This document shows positions 9,201-19,478 of a stretch of DNA of 64,000 bases, in pieces. Where the stretch lies: contig NC_041709.1 in the NCBI RefSeq assembly GCF_900700375.1, forward strand, positions 27,135,515 through 27,199,514, in the 5' to 3' direction. The notes under the pieces were generated by a model. The model was not told the DNA's origin, did not search any database, and saw only the letters and a list, made by a program, of their open reading frames with translations. The translations under genes and the position numbers were made by a program. This DNA comes from Denticeps clupeoides (lineage: Eukaryota; Chordata; Actinopteri; Clupeiformes; Denticipitidae). Every line of letters starts with the position of its first letter. Position 1 is the first letter of the stretch.

Positions 9201-12200
9201 ATGGCTGAGTCGGAGAGAGTCGTTGTGTCTTCCCGAGCCGAGCGGAAAGCGCTGGAAAAGGAGAAGATTCTGCAGCGGGAGAGCCAGAGAAACGCGTTTA
9301 AGGAGGTGGGAGGAATCAGCGGCACGTCACACCGCCGCGTTGTGGAACCTCTCCAACTTGCACAAACGCGACTATGTTTTACAGACACCGGAGCGCCCTA
9401 CAACCAGTAGTGACAGGGACAATCCCCCTGGGGACAGTCGGGTTTACGTGTCTTCTTACCAGACATTACTGTTTTTTTTTTTGCCCCTTTTCATGACTGC
9501 ATCTTGCCTGGAGAGTGAAGCCTACTCGGCTCCATGCTATTTCAGGGACACTGGGGGTCATTTCATCTAATTCGCTTCAGGCTAATGACGCATTATTCCA
9601 ATATGTGTGTCAGAAGCCTGAATGTTTGATGGAAGGTCAACCGCTCCATTCCTCACATTCTCTTTCCTTGCAGGTGTCAAAAATCCTGAAGAAACAGGAG
9701 AGCGAGAGGACTGAGGAAGACCTGGACACGCTGCGGCAACACCAGGACACCGTAAAGGAGCTGTGCAATCGCCAGAACCGGAGAACGGTGCTCAAGAGAA
9801 AACAGGAGGAGGTTTGTGTGCCATGCATGTGATCCACAACACTGCGGTCTTCCAGCTCGTGAAATGTTCCTCTATTCACTTTTCATGAAGAGAGATTTAT
9901 TATATTCCTACTCAGTTCAGTGCATTATGAAATCACAATTCCAATGTCCTTATGGTTTAATTTAGAGTGAAATATTAATCTTTTCATGTACATAATTATA
10001 GATTCACACCACACATTCAACCCTTTATCCAAATCAAAGCTGTCCACCAAGCAGATATGTCCAGCCTGTACGTCTGCAGACACCTGCAAGGCGTATCTGT
10101 ACGCTCCGTGTTGTTTATGAAGTTTTGGTCTCTGTGCTCCATCTCGTCTAGTTGTTTGATAATGCTGAGGACCTGAAAGCAAAGGTGAAGCAGTTGGCAG
10201 AGGCCATCCGCCAGGCCCAGCACTTGGTTGTCTACACAGGAGCTGGCATTAGCACGGTGAGACAGATAAACCTGGGACTGAACCACCTGTCACTAGATAC
10301 ATCTAGGAACGTGAGTTGGGTTTTTGTAAGATCTGAATCACCTGAATCGTTGTAGGTATTTGAAGTGAATCCATCAGCGATTGGATCACCTACTGGCATC
10401 TAAACTAATTACGTGTTCTAATAAACCAATAAATACTATTTGAAAGTGAAGTGATCGTCATTATGAAACACTGCAGCACAGTACATGGTGACGCAATGAA
10501 ATGTGTCCTCTGCTTTTAACCGTCTTAGTGAACTGTGGGCAGCCATGACAGGCGCCCGGGGAACAGTACCTCGATCAAGGTGACCTCGGTTGCACCTTCG
10601 CGGTTCATGGATTCAAACCTTCAAGCACTGCCCCAGCACCAGTTATATCATATTTTCTAGTTCACATTAGTGCATTGATGAAATTATATATTTCCTATTG
10701 TATGAGTACTATGGAATGTATTTCCAGGCTGCATCAATCCCAGATTACCGTGGCCCTAATGGCGTGTGGACACAGCTGCAGAAGGGCCGATCAGTGAGGT
10801 AGAGGACCGTCTTCAGTTATATGTTTTCAATTCTAATATATAGACTAATGTACAGCATTTATCAGATGCCCTTATCCAGAGCGAATAACAATTTGTAGTT
10901 TTAAGTTATACACAAATATTCCCTCATTACTTCCACCTTTTTCTTGCTGTCTCTCTTTCCATCCTCCTCCCTGTTCCTGTTCCTCCTCCCTGATAGTGCA
11001 TCAGATCTGAGTGAAGCAGAGCCCACGGTCACACACATGTGCATTAGGATGCTTCACAAAGAAAACCTGGTCAGTGAGTCATTTTCATCACAATGTCGCT
11101 TTATGTGCTTGGTGCAGAGCGGGTTAATATATATAATATAGTTCCTTTATTAGATTCAGCATGTGGTTTCTCAGAACTGCGATGGCCTTCATCTGCGCAG
11201 TGGGCTGCCCAGGCATTCCCTTTCTGAGCTGCATGGGAACATGTTCATAGAGGCAAGTTCAGATCTACCTCCATCTTCTGTTTATTTTTTTCTTACTCCA
11301 ACTATATGGTGGTGTATAGAGCCAAAAAGATTAGAATGCATGACTGTATAAAAATGTTTTGGTATTAGTCGACTTTTTTTGTCATTAAATATATATGGAT
11401 GCTGAATCATCTGTCCTATATCTCCTTTTGCTAGGTGTGCACCTCTTGTTCCCCAGCCAGGGAGTGCATTCGACTGTTCGATGTGACTGAGCGCACCGCG
11501 CTCCACCGGCACGGAACGGGGCGTTCATGCGGGGACTGTGGATCCGAACTCAGGGACACCATTGTGCATTTTGGGGAACGGGGCATCCTGGAACAGCCCC
11601 TGAACTGGAAAGGAGCAGCAGAGGCTGCAAAGCAGGCTGACGTCATTCTCTGTCTTGGCTCTAGTCTGAAGGTGATGGTGTGGTCCTCTAATATTGCTCA
11701 GGTTGAGGCTGTGTTATGTCTGCTGTGTTGTAGATCCCTGGCCTTGTTTTTTTCCCCACTAGGTGCTGAAGAAATATGCCTGTCTCTGGGCCATGAACAG
11801 ACCAGCTAACAAGAGACCAAAACTATATATAGTCAATTTACAGGTACACATTAGGGATACATTAAAAAGCTTTTAAAAATATTTAAAAGAGAATTAAATG
11901 TGTCAATGAAATTTTTTGGGTTTATCTGTGTTTTAATATAGTGGACACCAAAGGATGACCTGGCTGCCTTGAAAGTCCATGGCAAATGTGACGATGTGAT
12001 GCATTTGTTGATGAAAGAACTGGATATTCCTATCCCAGTCTACCACAGGTGGGAGATGTGCATGAACTGGAATATTCCAGACCATCACAGAGCTGTACTC
12101 TGAATTCCATTGTTTTGATGAGATGCGTGCCTGCAAAGTATTATGTGTATGTTGTTATTAGACAGTAGTAAAGCAGATAATTTGTTGTGCTGTGTGAAAT

Positions 12201-12476
12201 TACTTAATTTGACCGCGCTGGAAATGTATTGGACAATTTATTCGATAATATTCATCTGAAAGTTTAATTATTTTAAACAGGGCAGAGGATCCCATTTTCA
12301 CCCTAGCAACACCACTGAAACCAGATGAGGAGGCAAGTCACACTCGAAAGCAGCTACTGCCTGCTGCACTGGTAGACTCTTTACAACACCTGGAGCCTTC
12401 ACCCTTAGGAGCAGGAGTGCAGGGTGGCTGGTTTGGGAAAGGCTACAATAAAGGCAAAAAGAAACTTGCGAGATAG
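9201..12476 (+). CDS. sirt7: Sirtuin 7, NAD-dependent deacylase
   Basis: Ten coding exons join in frame: 9201-9305, 9674-9811, 10152-10256, 10728-10798, 10997-11069, 11154-11252, 11435-11671, 11763-11843, 11942-12048 and 12281-12476 (stop TAG 12474-12476). The product is about 403 aa, against 400 for human SIRT7. Visible motifs are the NAD-binding [10 protein letters not shown] and [13 protein letters not shown], then [14 protein letters not shown]. The catalytic histidine is in SELHGNM. Zinc cysteines lie in VCTSC and CGDCG, followed by [10 protein letters not shown] and CLGSSLK. The tail ends basic ([13 protein letters not shown]), as in SIRT7, which acts in the nucleolus and removes H3K18 acetyl groups. 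Intron 6 uses a GC donor (GAG|GCAAGT). The start is the first ATG in frame with the basic coiled-coil N-terminus. Confidence 0.95.
9398..9455 (-). repeat. SINE family B trace in sirt7 intron 1
   Basis: ACCAGTAGTGACAGGGACAA followed by CCCCTGGGGACAGTCGGGTT matches the middle of the second SINE family (see 29904-30098) in reverse. Only a fragment remains. Confidence 0.45.
10443..10636 (-). mobile_element. tRNA-derived SINE (family A) in sirt7 intron 3
   Basis: Starts AAAGTGAAGTGATCGTCATT and runs through GCAGCCATGACAGGCGCCCG to a degraded tRNA-like head ending CACTGCCCC. Confidence 0.8.
10850..10902 (-). repeat. L2-like / SINE family B tail fragment
   Basis: TACAGCATTTATCAGATGCC then CTTATCCAGAGCGAATAAC is the reverse complement of the L2-type 3' tail shared by SINE family B. 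It lies in sirt7 intron 4. Confidence 0.6.
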
Positions 12477-12787
12477 ATGCTGGAATCTCTGTATCTTAAA
12501 GATTATGCCCAGTGGGCAACTGATTATCTTTCTCAGGTAATATCCTTATGTTCTGCAATGAACCTGGATTAATATTATTGTTTAATAGCATGTGAATAAC
12601 TGAGATTCAGTTGTAATCACGACTGTTTACATATCTCTTTCAGTGTTACAAAATTTAGAATGGTTACCTCATTGTTTGTATTTACATGTCCATGTATTGT
12701 GTATATTGAGGTAGAATTCTAAATAGGAGATTCTTTGATTTTCGTACTGAACATACCTCACAATGTTGGCAGCTAAAAGCTTCTAAA

Positions 12788-12793
12788 AATAAA
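12788..12793 (+). terminator. sirt7 poly(A) signal candidate
   Basis: First AATAAA about 310 bases after the sirt7 stop codon, in otherwise unique AT-rich sequence. A second candidate lies near 12921. Confidence 0.6.
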
Positions 12794-13250
12794 GTCTGTT
12801 CTTATAAATGTCTTATACCAACAGATTCTAAAGTATTTTTAGAACATGCTAGTACGTGAATAAACAGTTTGTCAGTGGTGGCATTACTGCATCATATTGC
12901 ATTGTATACTTTTGGAGATTAATAAAATGTTTTCATTTGTTCGTTTAATGTGTTTTTTTTTTATCATTAATGTAATAATACGGCATTTGTAATAATAATA
13001 ATAATGGCATTAAAAAGGGGGTACTTGGTGAGAGTCATCCTTAAATATATGCAGTGGGCACTACATACATTACAGTCTAAAACGTTATATTTCCCGTACC
13101 AGACAGTGATGCAGCTGAACTGCACTCTTATCTAGAGTAATCCCATATAAACTTTTAATCAAAATACTTTTTGCCTTATATTGCCAATACCAAGAGACAA
13201 CCTTTCTCAGTGTGGCATAAATGTGAACATTCTGTGGGTATAAAAAGCTG
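12794..13250. other. sirt7 3' flank, AT-rich
   Basis: No gene or named repeat. A short (AAT)n run lies near 12990. Confidence 0.4.
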
Positions 13251-13259
13251 GTATTGTCA

Positions 13260-14035
13260 GTAAGTCATTTCAAGTTCATCATTTAAACAGCCATGAACAC
13301 ACAATGTCATTTAACGGACAAGCAGCGTCACCTGGCCATGACGCGCCTTTGGGTTGGTGGAAGGCAGTCAGATGTTGCTTGTGAACTTGGTGTGTCTAAA
13401 AGTGTCATCAGAAGACTTGCATCAAGACACAGAACTACTGAAAGAGTTCATGACGGACCCAGGTGGAGCCCCATGAAAGTGAAAGTGAAGTGATTGTCAC
13501 ATGTGATACACAGCAGCACAGCACACAGTGAAGTTTGTCCTCTGCATTTAACCCATCACCCTGAGTGAGCAGTGGGCAGCCATGACAGGCGCGAACCATT
13601 CGCAACCGACTCCACCGCTTTGGCTTGAATGCCAGATGACCATTGCAGGTGACTCCACTGACACCGCCGTGAACATTTGCAGTGGGCACAAGACCATGTG
13701 ACCTGGACAATGCAGCAATGGTCTACTGTCAGGTGTTGGGTCACCTTGCACAGACTTGTACATGATGGTCGTCAGCATTGTTGTAAAGGTGAGGTGAGAG
13801 ATGCGCCAAGGTCAACATGGTCCCCAGGGTTTGCTTTGGTGGAGGAGGTACAACAGTCTGGGCAGGAATCACCAGTCGAGGCAAAACAGATTTGGATATT
13901 GTAAATGGCTCAGTCACTGCACATTCTTTCCTCAGAGACATCATAGAACCCATCATCATCCCCCAATATCACCAGTACATGGATGATAATGCTCTGCCAT
14001 TTAATTTTCATTCTGATCAAATAGGAAAAGCACTG
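13260..14035 (+). mobile_element. Tc1/mariner-like transposon remnant with nested SINE
   Basis: An N-terminal helix-turn-helix part reads LTDKQRHLAMTRLWVGGRQS with VACELGVSKSVIRRLASRH (13310-13430). After a SINE insertion, a C-terminal part reads [36 protein letters not shown] and MDDNA (13850-14000), with the DDE-type MDDNA position. The middle is frame-broken, so no functional transposase remains. Terminal repeats were not identified, so the bounds are approximate. Confidence 0.65.
13475..13592 (-). mobile_element. tRNA-derived SINE (family A), partial, inside a transposon remnant
   Basis: AAAGTGAAGTGATTGTCACA to CAGCCATGACAGGCGC in reverse orientation, lacking the tRNA-like head. It interrupts the transposase trace described for 13260-14035. 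Confidence 0.85.
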
Positions 14036-14980
14036 ATGTAAATAACAATATCCCTAACTTATGTATAATTTATCGTGTATTGTGACATAGGTAAAAAAAG
14101 ATTGCAATATTATTTTTAGGCCGAATTGGCCAGCCCTATCTCACTCTTATTCTCACTCTTATTCAGAAGGTCATATGTCAGAAACATCATTCTTATTATT
14201 ACATATGTAAAACTGTGGAGAATGGTTATCACACAAAAGCTGTATTAAAAACCACTCCAACCTGATGTTACCTGGGAGAAAGAGGCACGGCACAATAGAG
14301 GTTAAAAGAATGAACAGTTTCTAATTTATTAACACCAGTAAATTATTATTGCAGTTACATGTGAATATTGTATGTAAAAAAGGTACCAATGTTACAGAGA
14401 AAAGAGAAAAGGGAGAGAAAGAGAGAGAAAAATAGTTAAAATAGAAAAGAATCAGGTACTGATGGGAAAATTCCCCTCAGTTCTCAATGGAAAAAGAAAA
14501 TGGAAGGTTCCCAAAAACCACAAGTGAACATTCTTTATACATTTGACTCACAGGAAGTTACTACAGACCAATCAGAATTTGTTGTTTCACGCCCTGGGGC
14601 AGACAAAGAGAGCAGGCGATCTCAAAAAACATGGCTGGCGCTTCACACGTATTTACCAAATGGTCGCAAGAACAAAGAACCGGTGAACGACCCCCACGGA
14701 CCATCACCACCAAATGGCCACGAGAACAAAGAGGTGTTGGCCTCTCCACATGCCAAAATCTGCAAAAGTATCATGGTCCTGAAGAATGTCCCATCTTACA
14801 AATAACTTGATGTTGTGTTTAATGTACATAAATTAATCAGTTGGTGTCTCTGTTCACTCAAAATATATATTTAGTCCTTGTTTTTTGTAGTAAAATTTGA
14901 AGTGCATCCTACACATAGATTTCCCCCCCTCAGTAATTAGTTAAACCTCAAGTAATAGTAATTTGATTACTCAAAGCATC
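14036..14980. other. intergenic, no gene supported
   Basis: AT-rich sequence with a purine-rich stretch at about 14395-14450 (GAGAAAAG/GAGAGAAA). An open frame of 101 residues at 14500-14805 has no recognised motif and a composition like non-coding DNA. It may be part of an unidentified repeat. Confidence 0.35.
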
Positions 14981-15148
14981 ATGTGTATGTTCTTATTAGA
15001 CAGTAGTAAAGCGTAATCTGATAATTTGTTGTGCTGTGTGAAATTACTTAATTTGACAACACTGGAGATGTATTTGTAAATGATTTATTCGATAATAGTC
15101 ACCTGAAAGTTTCATTATTTTAAACAGGGCACAGGATCCCATTTTCAC
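14981..15148 (+). repeat. duplicated copy of the last sirt7 intron and start of exon 10
   Basis: This segment matches 12143-12305. Both have TAGACAGTAGTAAAGC, then AATTTGTTGTGCTGTGTGAA, ATTTATTCGATAATA, and the acceptor TTTTAAACAGGGCA followed by AGGATCCCATTTTCAC. It diverges by scattered substitutions and small indels. The copy keeps the splice acceptor and about 25 bases of exon 10, then stops where a Tc1-like sequence begins. Confidence 0.9.
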
Positions 15149-15256
15149 AAGCACTCTGGAGCAGGTTTTCATCCAGGTTGTCATTGTACATTGCTGCAGT
15201 CATCGTTCCCTCTATCCTGACTAGTCTTCCAGTTCCTGCAGCTGACATCCCCACAG

Positions 15257-15800
15257 CAATTACATTTATGGCATTTGGCAGACACCCTTATCCAGAGCGA
15301 TGTACAAGGTGCTTTTATGTTACCATCAATTAAGTAATCAGTTCTGGCCCATGAAGAATCATGAAAACAATTATTTTATTCCCTATGTTGTAGTTTTTCC
15401 TTGCATAATCAATACTATAAGAAAGTAACAAGTTAAGATAAGTATTCTCTAAAGAGAAAGGTCTTAAGCTGCCATTTGAAATGCTCAGTGACTGTGCAGT
15501 GACCAGATGTAATTGAACCATTTATGATGTGAGAAATGAAGAGGATACAGTCAGGAGAGACTGTTTGGAGTATTGTGGAGGGGATTGGATCCAGTGGACA
15601 GGTTGTAGATAGGATCTGAATGTGAGATGTGAGTTGTGGCAGAGGTTTCCAATTTTGCTCGGTAGAAAGTAGATTTAGCAGAGGTGAGGTTAGTGGAAAA
15701 GTTACATAAGAGTTTCTGATAAAGCAACAGTCAAGCTGTAATGAGTCAAGGTGTGATTTCTTATATTTCCTCTCCACTGCTCTTAGTCCCATTCAACTGT
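15257..15800 (-). mobile_element. L2-type LINE fragment
   Basis: The minus strand ends in the L2-like tail seen here as TTATGGCATTTGGCAGACAC with CCTTATCCAGAGCGATG. Upstream on the same strand is a reverse transcriptase start, CPLDPIPSTILQTVSPD with FISHIINGSITSGH. It is joined directly to a C-terminal piece ending FKWQLKTFLFREYLS, so most of the reverse transcriptase is deleted. Confidence 0.65.
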
Positions 15801-16604
15801 TGCGCAACATCTCAGATTGTCAGAGATGTGAAGTGGAGTGGAGTGAAAGAAAGGTCAGTAGGTGGAGAGGGACAACTTAAGAGGCCAATACTACCACCTC
15901 TCCCAGTAGAAACTTCAGGTAGAAGAGAGAGCTGCATGTGTAGCTGTATTCTGAGGGGATATCCAAGTCTCTGTTAATGTCTGGAAGTCCAGCTGATGAA
16001 GTCATCTTTTTTTAACAGCAGACTGGCAGTTCCAGAGCCCACCTACCACAGTAGATGAGGTTGCTGGTAACAGAACCTCTGTAGCGTGAATATGTTCTCC
16101 CAAGCCTTTAAGAGATTACTGAGTTTCAGTACAAGGATTGGATGAAAAATGCTACTGCTTACTACTATGCCACTTTACCGTCTTTATTGTTGCCTTCAAT
16201 ATAAATCACTAAGCCCTGCCCCCTAATTCACACCTGATGGGAACCTGAAACTATCAATGATTCAGCAAGCTAATGATAACACAACACTTGATAATACTGC
16301 ACAACACACAATCTACCACACAATTATTTGTCCTACACAATCCTACAACTGAGCTTATAAACTGACAGTAAACAAAGTCTAGATTCTCACCTTTCCAGAA
16401 GAGAAAGATTGACATGAAGCACGATTCCCCCACCATCCTTCATCATTCACATCAAAGAGTTCAATCTTTATCTCTTCAGATTTATGCCTCGAGACAATCC
16501 TGTCTTGGAGGTCTATAGACAAGTCCTTTGACCTCATGCTTGGTTTGTGCTCTGACATAAACTGTCAACTGTGCGACCTTATATAGACTGGTGTGTGTCT
16601 TTTC

Positions 16605-17355
16605 CAGTGTTGGGAAGGTTACTTTTTAAATGTATTCCGTTACGGATTACTTAATATATTGACATGCTTTTTACAACTACATGAATGTAGCAATCACAGA
16701 TAATAAAAGCCCTGTTTTTCCTTAACCATTTCTTTATTTGTAAAGCTGAAAAGTGGAACAGTATTAGACAAACATAAAATATGCCATTGGAAAGTATTTA
16801 CTGTTATTCCACCACTAAAATAAAAAAGTACACAAGGTAAAAAACAGCATTTTCAATGACCCTCTTCCTGATTAGGTAAAAAAGGTAAAAAAAATCTTTT
16901 TTAAAGAACTTACTTCCAGATGTTTCTTTAGGTTGCATCTGGAGTCTTTTGACGCTGAGAACAGCTTGGTGGCTGGCAAACAGTGTTTGCATTGCATGGT
17001 CAGATTTCGCCCATCCCTTTCTTTTTTAAATGTGAAGTGATGTCGGAATTTCCAAGGAAGAAATGCATTCCTGCCCGGCCACTGCTGGCTCTGTTGTGTT
17101 GGCTCCGGGTCCACCAACGTTAACAGGACGCTTACATTAGAGCCGCTTATTGCGTGCTTTGTTTGGGTTTTCGGTGTTGCTGCTTTGTTGGTGCTACCGT
17201 TTAAAAACCCGCCATTTAATCCATTTATTTCAACCAAGTAACTGTATTCTGATTATCACTCATTTAAACAGTAACTGTAACGAAATACAGTTACTCATAT
17301 TTTGTATTCTAAATACGTAATGCCGTTACATGTATTCCATTACTCCCCAACACTG
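16605..17355 (-). mobile_element. hAT-type element with a BED zinc-finger exon
   Basis: Ends read CAGTGTTGGGAAGGTTACTT at the left and CATTACTCCCCAACACTG at the right. Flanking octamers GTCTTTTC and ATCTTTCC match at 6 of 8. The minus-strand frame 16872-17237 encodes WKFRHHFTFKKERDGR, MQCKHCLP and SRCNLKKHLE, a BED-type zinc finger (Cys-x2-Cys, then His) typical of hAT transposases and their host-domesticated ZBED relatives. The catalytic part is absent. It sits inside the Tc1-like element. Confidence 0.78.
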
Positions 17356-17689
17356 ATCTTTCCGAATCAGGTCCAATCAACTGTTTTTCCCACAACTGGA
17401 GTCCAATTAAGTTGCATAAACATTTCAAGGATGATCAGGGGAAACAGGATGCACTTCAGCTCAATTTTGAGATTCATTGCAAAGGCTATGAATACTTGTA
17501 TGTGTGCTTTCTCATTTGTTTTATTTTGAACAAATTTGCCAAAATCTGAAGAAAACTGTTTTCATTGCATCATTTTGGGCTGTTGTGTGTAAAATTCTGA
17601 GGAAGAAATGTATTTTGGAATAAGACTTGTGGAAATGATGCACTGTGATGCACTGTGAATACTTTCTGGATACACTGTACATCGCATGG

Positions 17690-18125
17690 GCTTTCTTGGC
17701 TATTGAGCTGGTGTTGAGTTTCCAGGAGAGATTCCCTGGAAGATTCCTGAGATTCACCATCCAGACAGACTGAGGTCTGATGGACTTCTTGACTGAGAAA
17801 CCACAGTCTGTCCAGATCGGGAACAGCATCTCCAGCACCACCACACTGAGCACTGGAGCTCCTCAGGGCTGTGTGCTCAGTCCAATGCTGTCCACCCTGC
17901 TGAGCCACAACTGTGCAGCAATGCACAACTCCAGCCACATCATCAAGATCACAGATGACATGATCGTGATGGGTCTCATCAGCAAGAACAATGAGTCAGC
18001 ATACAGAGAGGAGGTGCAAAACTGACAGACTGGTGTAAGGTCAACAATCTGTTTCTGAACGTGGACAAAAAAGAGATGATTGTTGACTTCAGAAGAGAAC
18101 GGAGGGACATCTCCACTGAACATTG
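17690..18125 (+). mobile_element. Rex1/CR1-like LINE reverse-transcriptase fragment
   Basis: Plus-strand translation gives [48 protein letters not shown] and YREEVQN. After a frame change comes NNLFLNVDKKEMIVDFRRER. The catalytic F-A-D-D block is ITDD here. The piece covers the palm region only, and its 5' and 3' parts are missing. Confidence 0.7.
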
Positions 18126-18192
18126 ACGTTTCTTGTGTGGAGATCGTATTGAAGGTATGATAGATGGAATATGTTTCAATGGATCAAGTATA

Positions 18193-18384
<192 letters not shown>

Positions 18385-18448
18385 GGATCAGGGATGTATT
18401 TTAAAGTTGTTGTTTTTTTTATAAAACCTTTAAAACAATAAATGTTTC

Positions 18449-18698
18449 AAAGTGAAGTGATTGTCACATGTGATACACAGCAGCACAGCACACGGTGCAC
18501 ACAGTGAAATGTGTCCTCTGCATTTAACCCATCACCCTGAGTGAGCAGTGGGCAGATATGACAGGCGCCCGGGGAGCAGTGTTTGGGGACGGTGCCTTGC
18601 TCAGTGGCACCTCAGTGGCACCTTGGCGGATCGGGATTCGAACCGGCAACCTTCTGATTACGGGGCCGCTTCCTTAACCACTAGGCCACCACTGCCCC
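18449..18698 (-). mobile_element. tRNA-derived SINE (family A), full length
   Basis: Nearly complete copy from AAAGTGAAGTGATTGTCACA to a tRNA-like head with the B-box complement GGGATTCGAACC and end CCACCACTGCCCC. It stops four bases before the element at 18703. Confidence 0.9.
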
Positions 18699-18702
18699 AA
18701 GG

Positions 18703-19154
18703 AGGTCCCCTATTATGAATTATTTACTTTTTGCTTTTGTATCGGTCTTAGTGTCTCCTTATACTGTATCTGTCTCTTCCCAAAATTCAGCCATGGTGCA
18801 GAATTACAGCCCCTTTGATCCAGTCTCACTATGAGATTTCTCCGTGATGCGCCCCCCTACAGTCAGAGGTGGAGAGAGGCGGGACTAGGAGGAGAGCGTG
18901 CAACGAGAACGTTTTGTCGACAATTTTCCAAAAAAAAAAAAGAAATGCACCCACTGGTTCTCGCGTGATGGAACTAAAAACGTTGGTGCTCATTTTTACA
19001 TCCAATCACAGAGCAAGTGCAATGCTTTGCATGTTTGAAAGAAATGACGGTCGGTGGAGATCATGTTTTAGGGGAGGGGCGGGGATTAATATGAGGGGAA
19101 CTCGTATTAATGTTAAATAATCTCACTAAGTGACAGTTTCATAATAAGGGACCT
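18703..19154. mobile_element. non-autonomous DNA transposon (MITE-like)
   Basis: Terminal inverted repeats of about 16 bases: AGGTCCCCTATTATGA at the left and its near complement TCATAATAAGGGACCT at the right. No transposase is encoded and the superfamily is not identified. The right terminal 75 bases match, in reverse, 24810-24880. Confidence 0.65.
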
Positions 19155-19329
19155 ATAAAATGTTTAATTCACAACTAATTCACGAAGTAAAACTCAACAT
19201 TTTCAACATTTTAATTTAACTCTTTGTTCAAATTGAATCATGATACTTGCTCTGAAAAATGTCGCAATGACAATAATGATAAGGAAAGAATAAGCAAGAG
19301 CTGGAGCCTAACTTGCCAAAATCAGACGT

Positions 19330-19478
19330 GGACGTCACTTGAGCGACGGTCCCTAAGTGCGACGTTACGTGGTGTGGAGATATTTGCATGATGGGTGGGT
19401 TCTGTTGTTTGTCGGGAACCGAAACGAAGATCCAGCTGTCAACAGGTCCGCGGACTCCAGGCTTTTGACGCTTGTGGA
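19330..19478 (+). promoter_or_regulatory. syngr2 promoter / 5' UTR region
   Basis: CpG-rich sequence directly before the syngr2 start codon. It holds a CRE-like GACGTCAC at 19331-19338 and several CG dinucleotides. No TATA box was seen. The transcription start is not determinable here. Confidence 0.45.

Larger units (their letters stand above)
15149..17679 (-). mobile_element. Tc1-like DNA transposon, internally deleted, carrying two insertions
   Basis: Pieces of one fish Tc1-like family are seen in reverse orientation. At 15149-15256 AGCAGGTTTTCATCCAGGTT matches the transposase middle. At about 16390-16604 lies the region of the transposase start (TGAGGTCAAAGGACTTG on the minus strand) and the upstream TATATAAGG. 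At 17356-17679 the untranslated arm ends in the terminal repeat GAATACTTTCTGGATACACT. A LINE fragment occupies about 15257-15800. A hAT element sits at 16605-17355. The left terminal repeat is missing. Sequence at about 15800-16390 is unassigned. Confidence 0.72.

Noticed and set aside
11282-11646. Minus-strand frames inside sirt7
   Set aside because: They lie opposite clearly conserved sirt7 exons and match nothing.
14500-14805. 101-residue plus-strand frame as a gene
   Set aside because: No motif, no splice context, and unusual composition. Surrounding sequence looks like decayed repeat.
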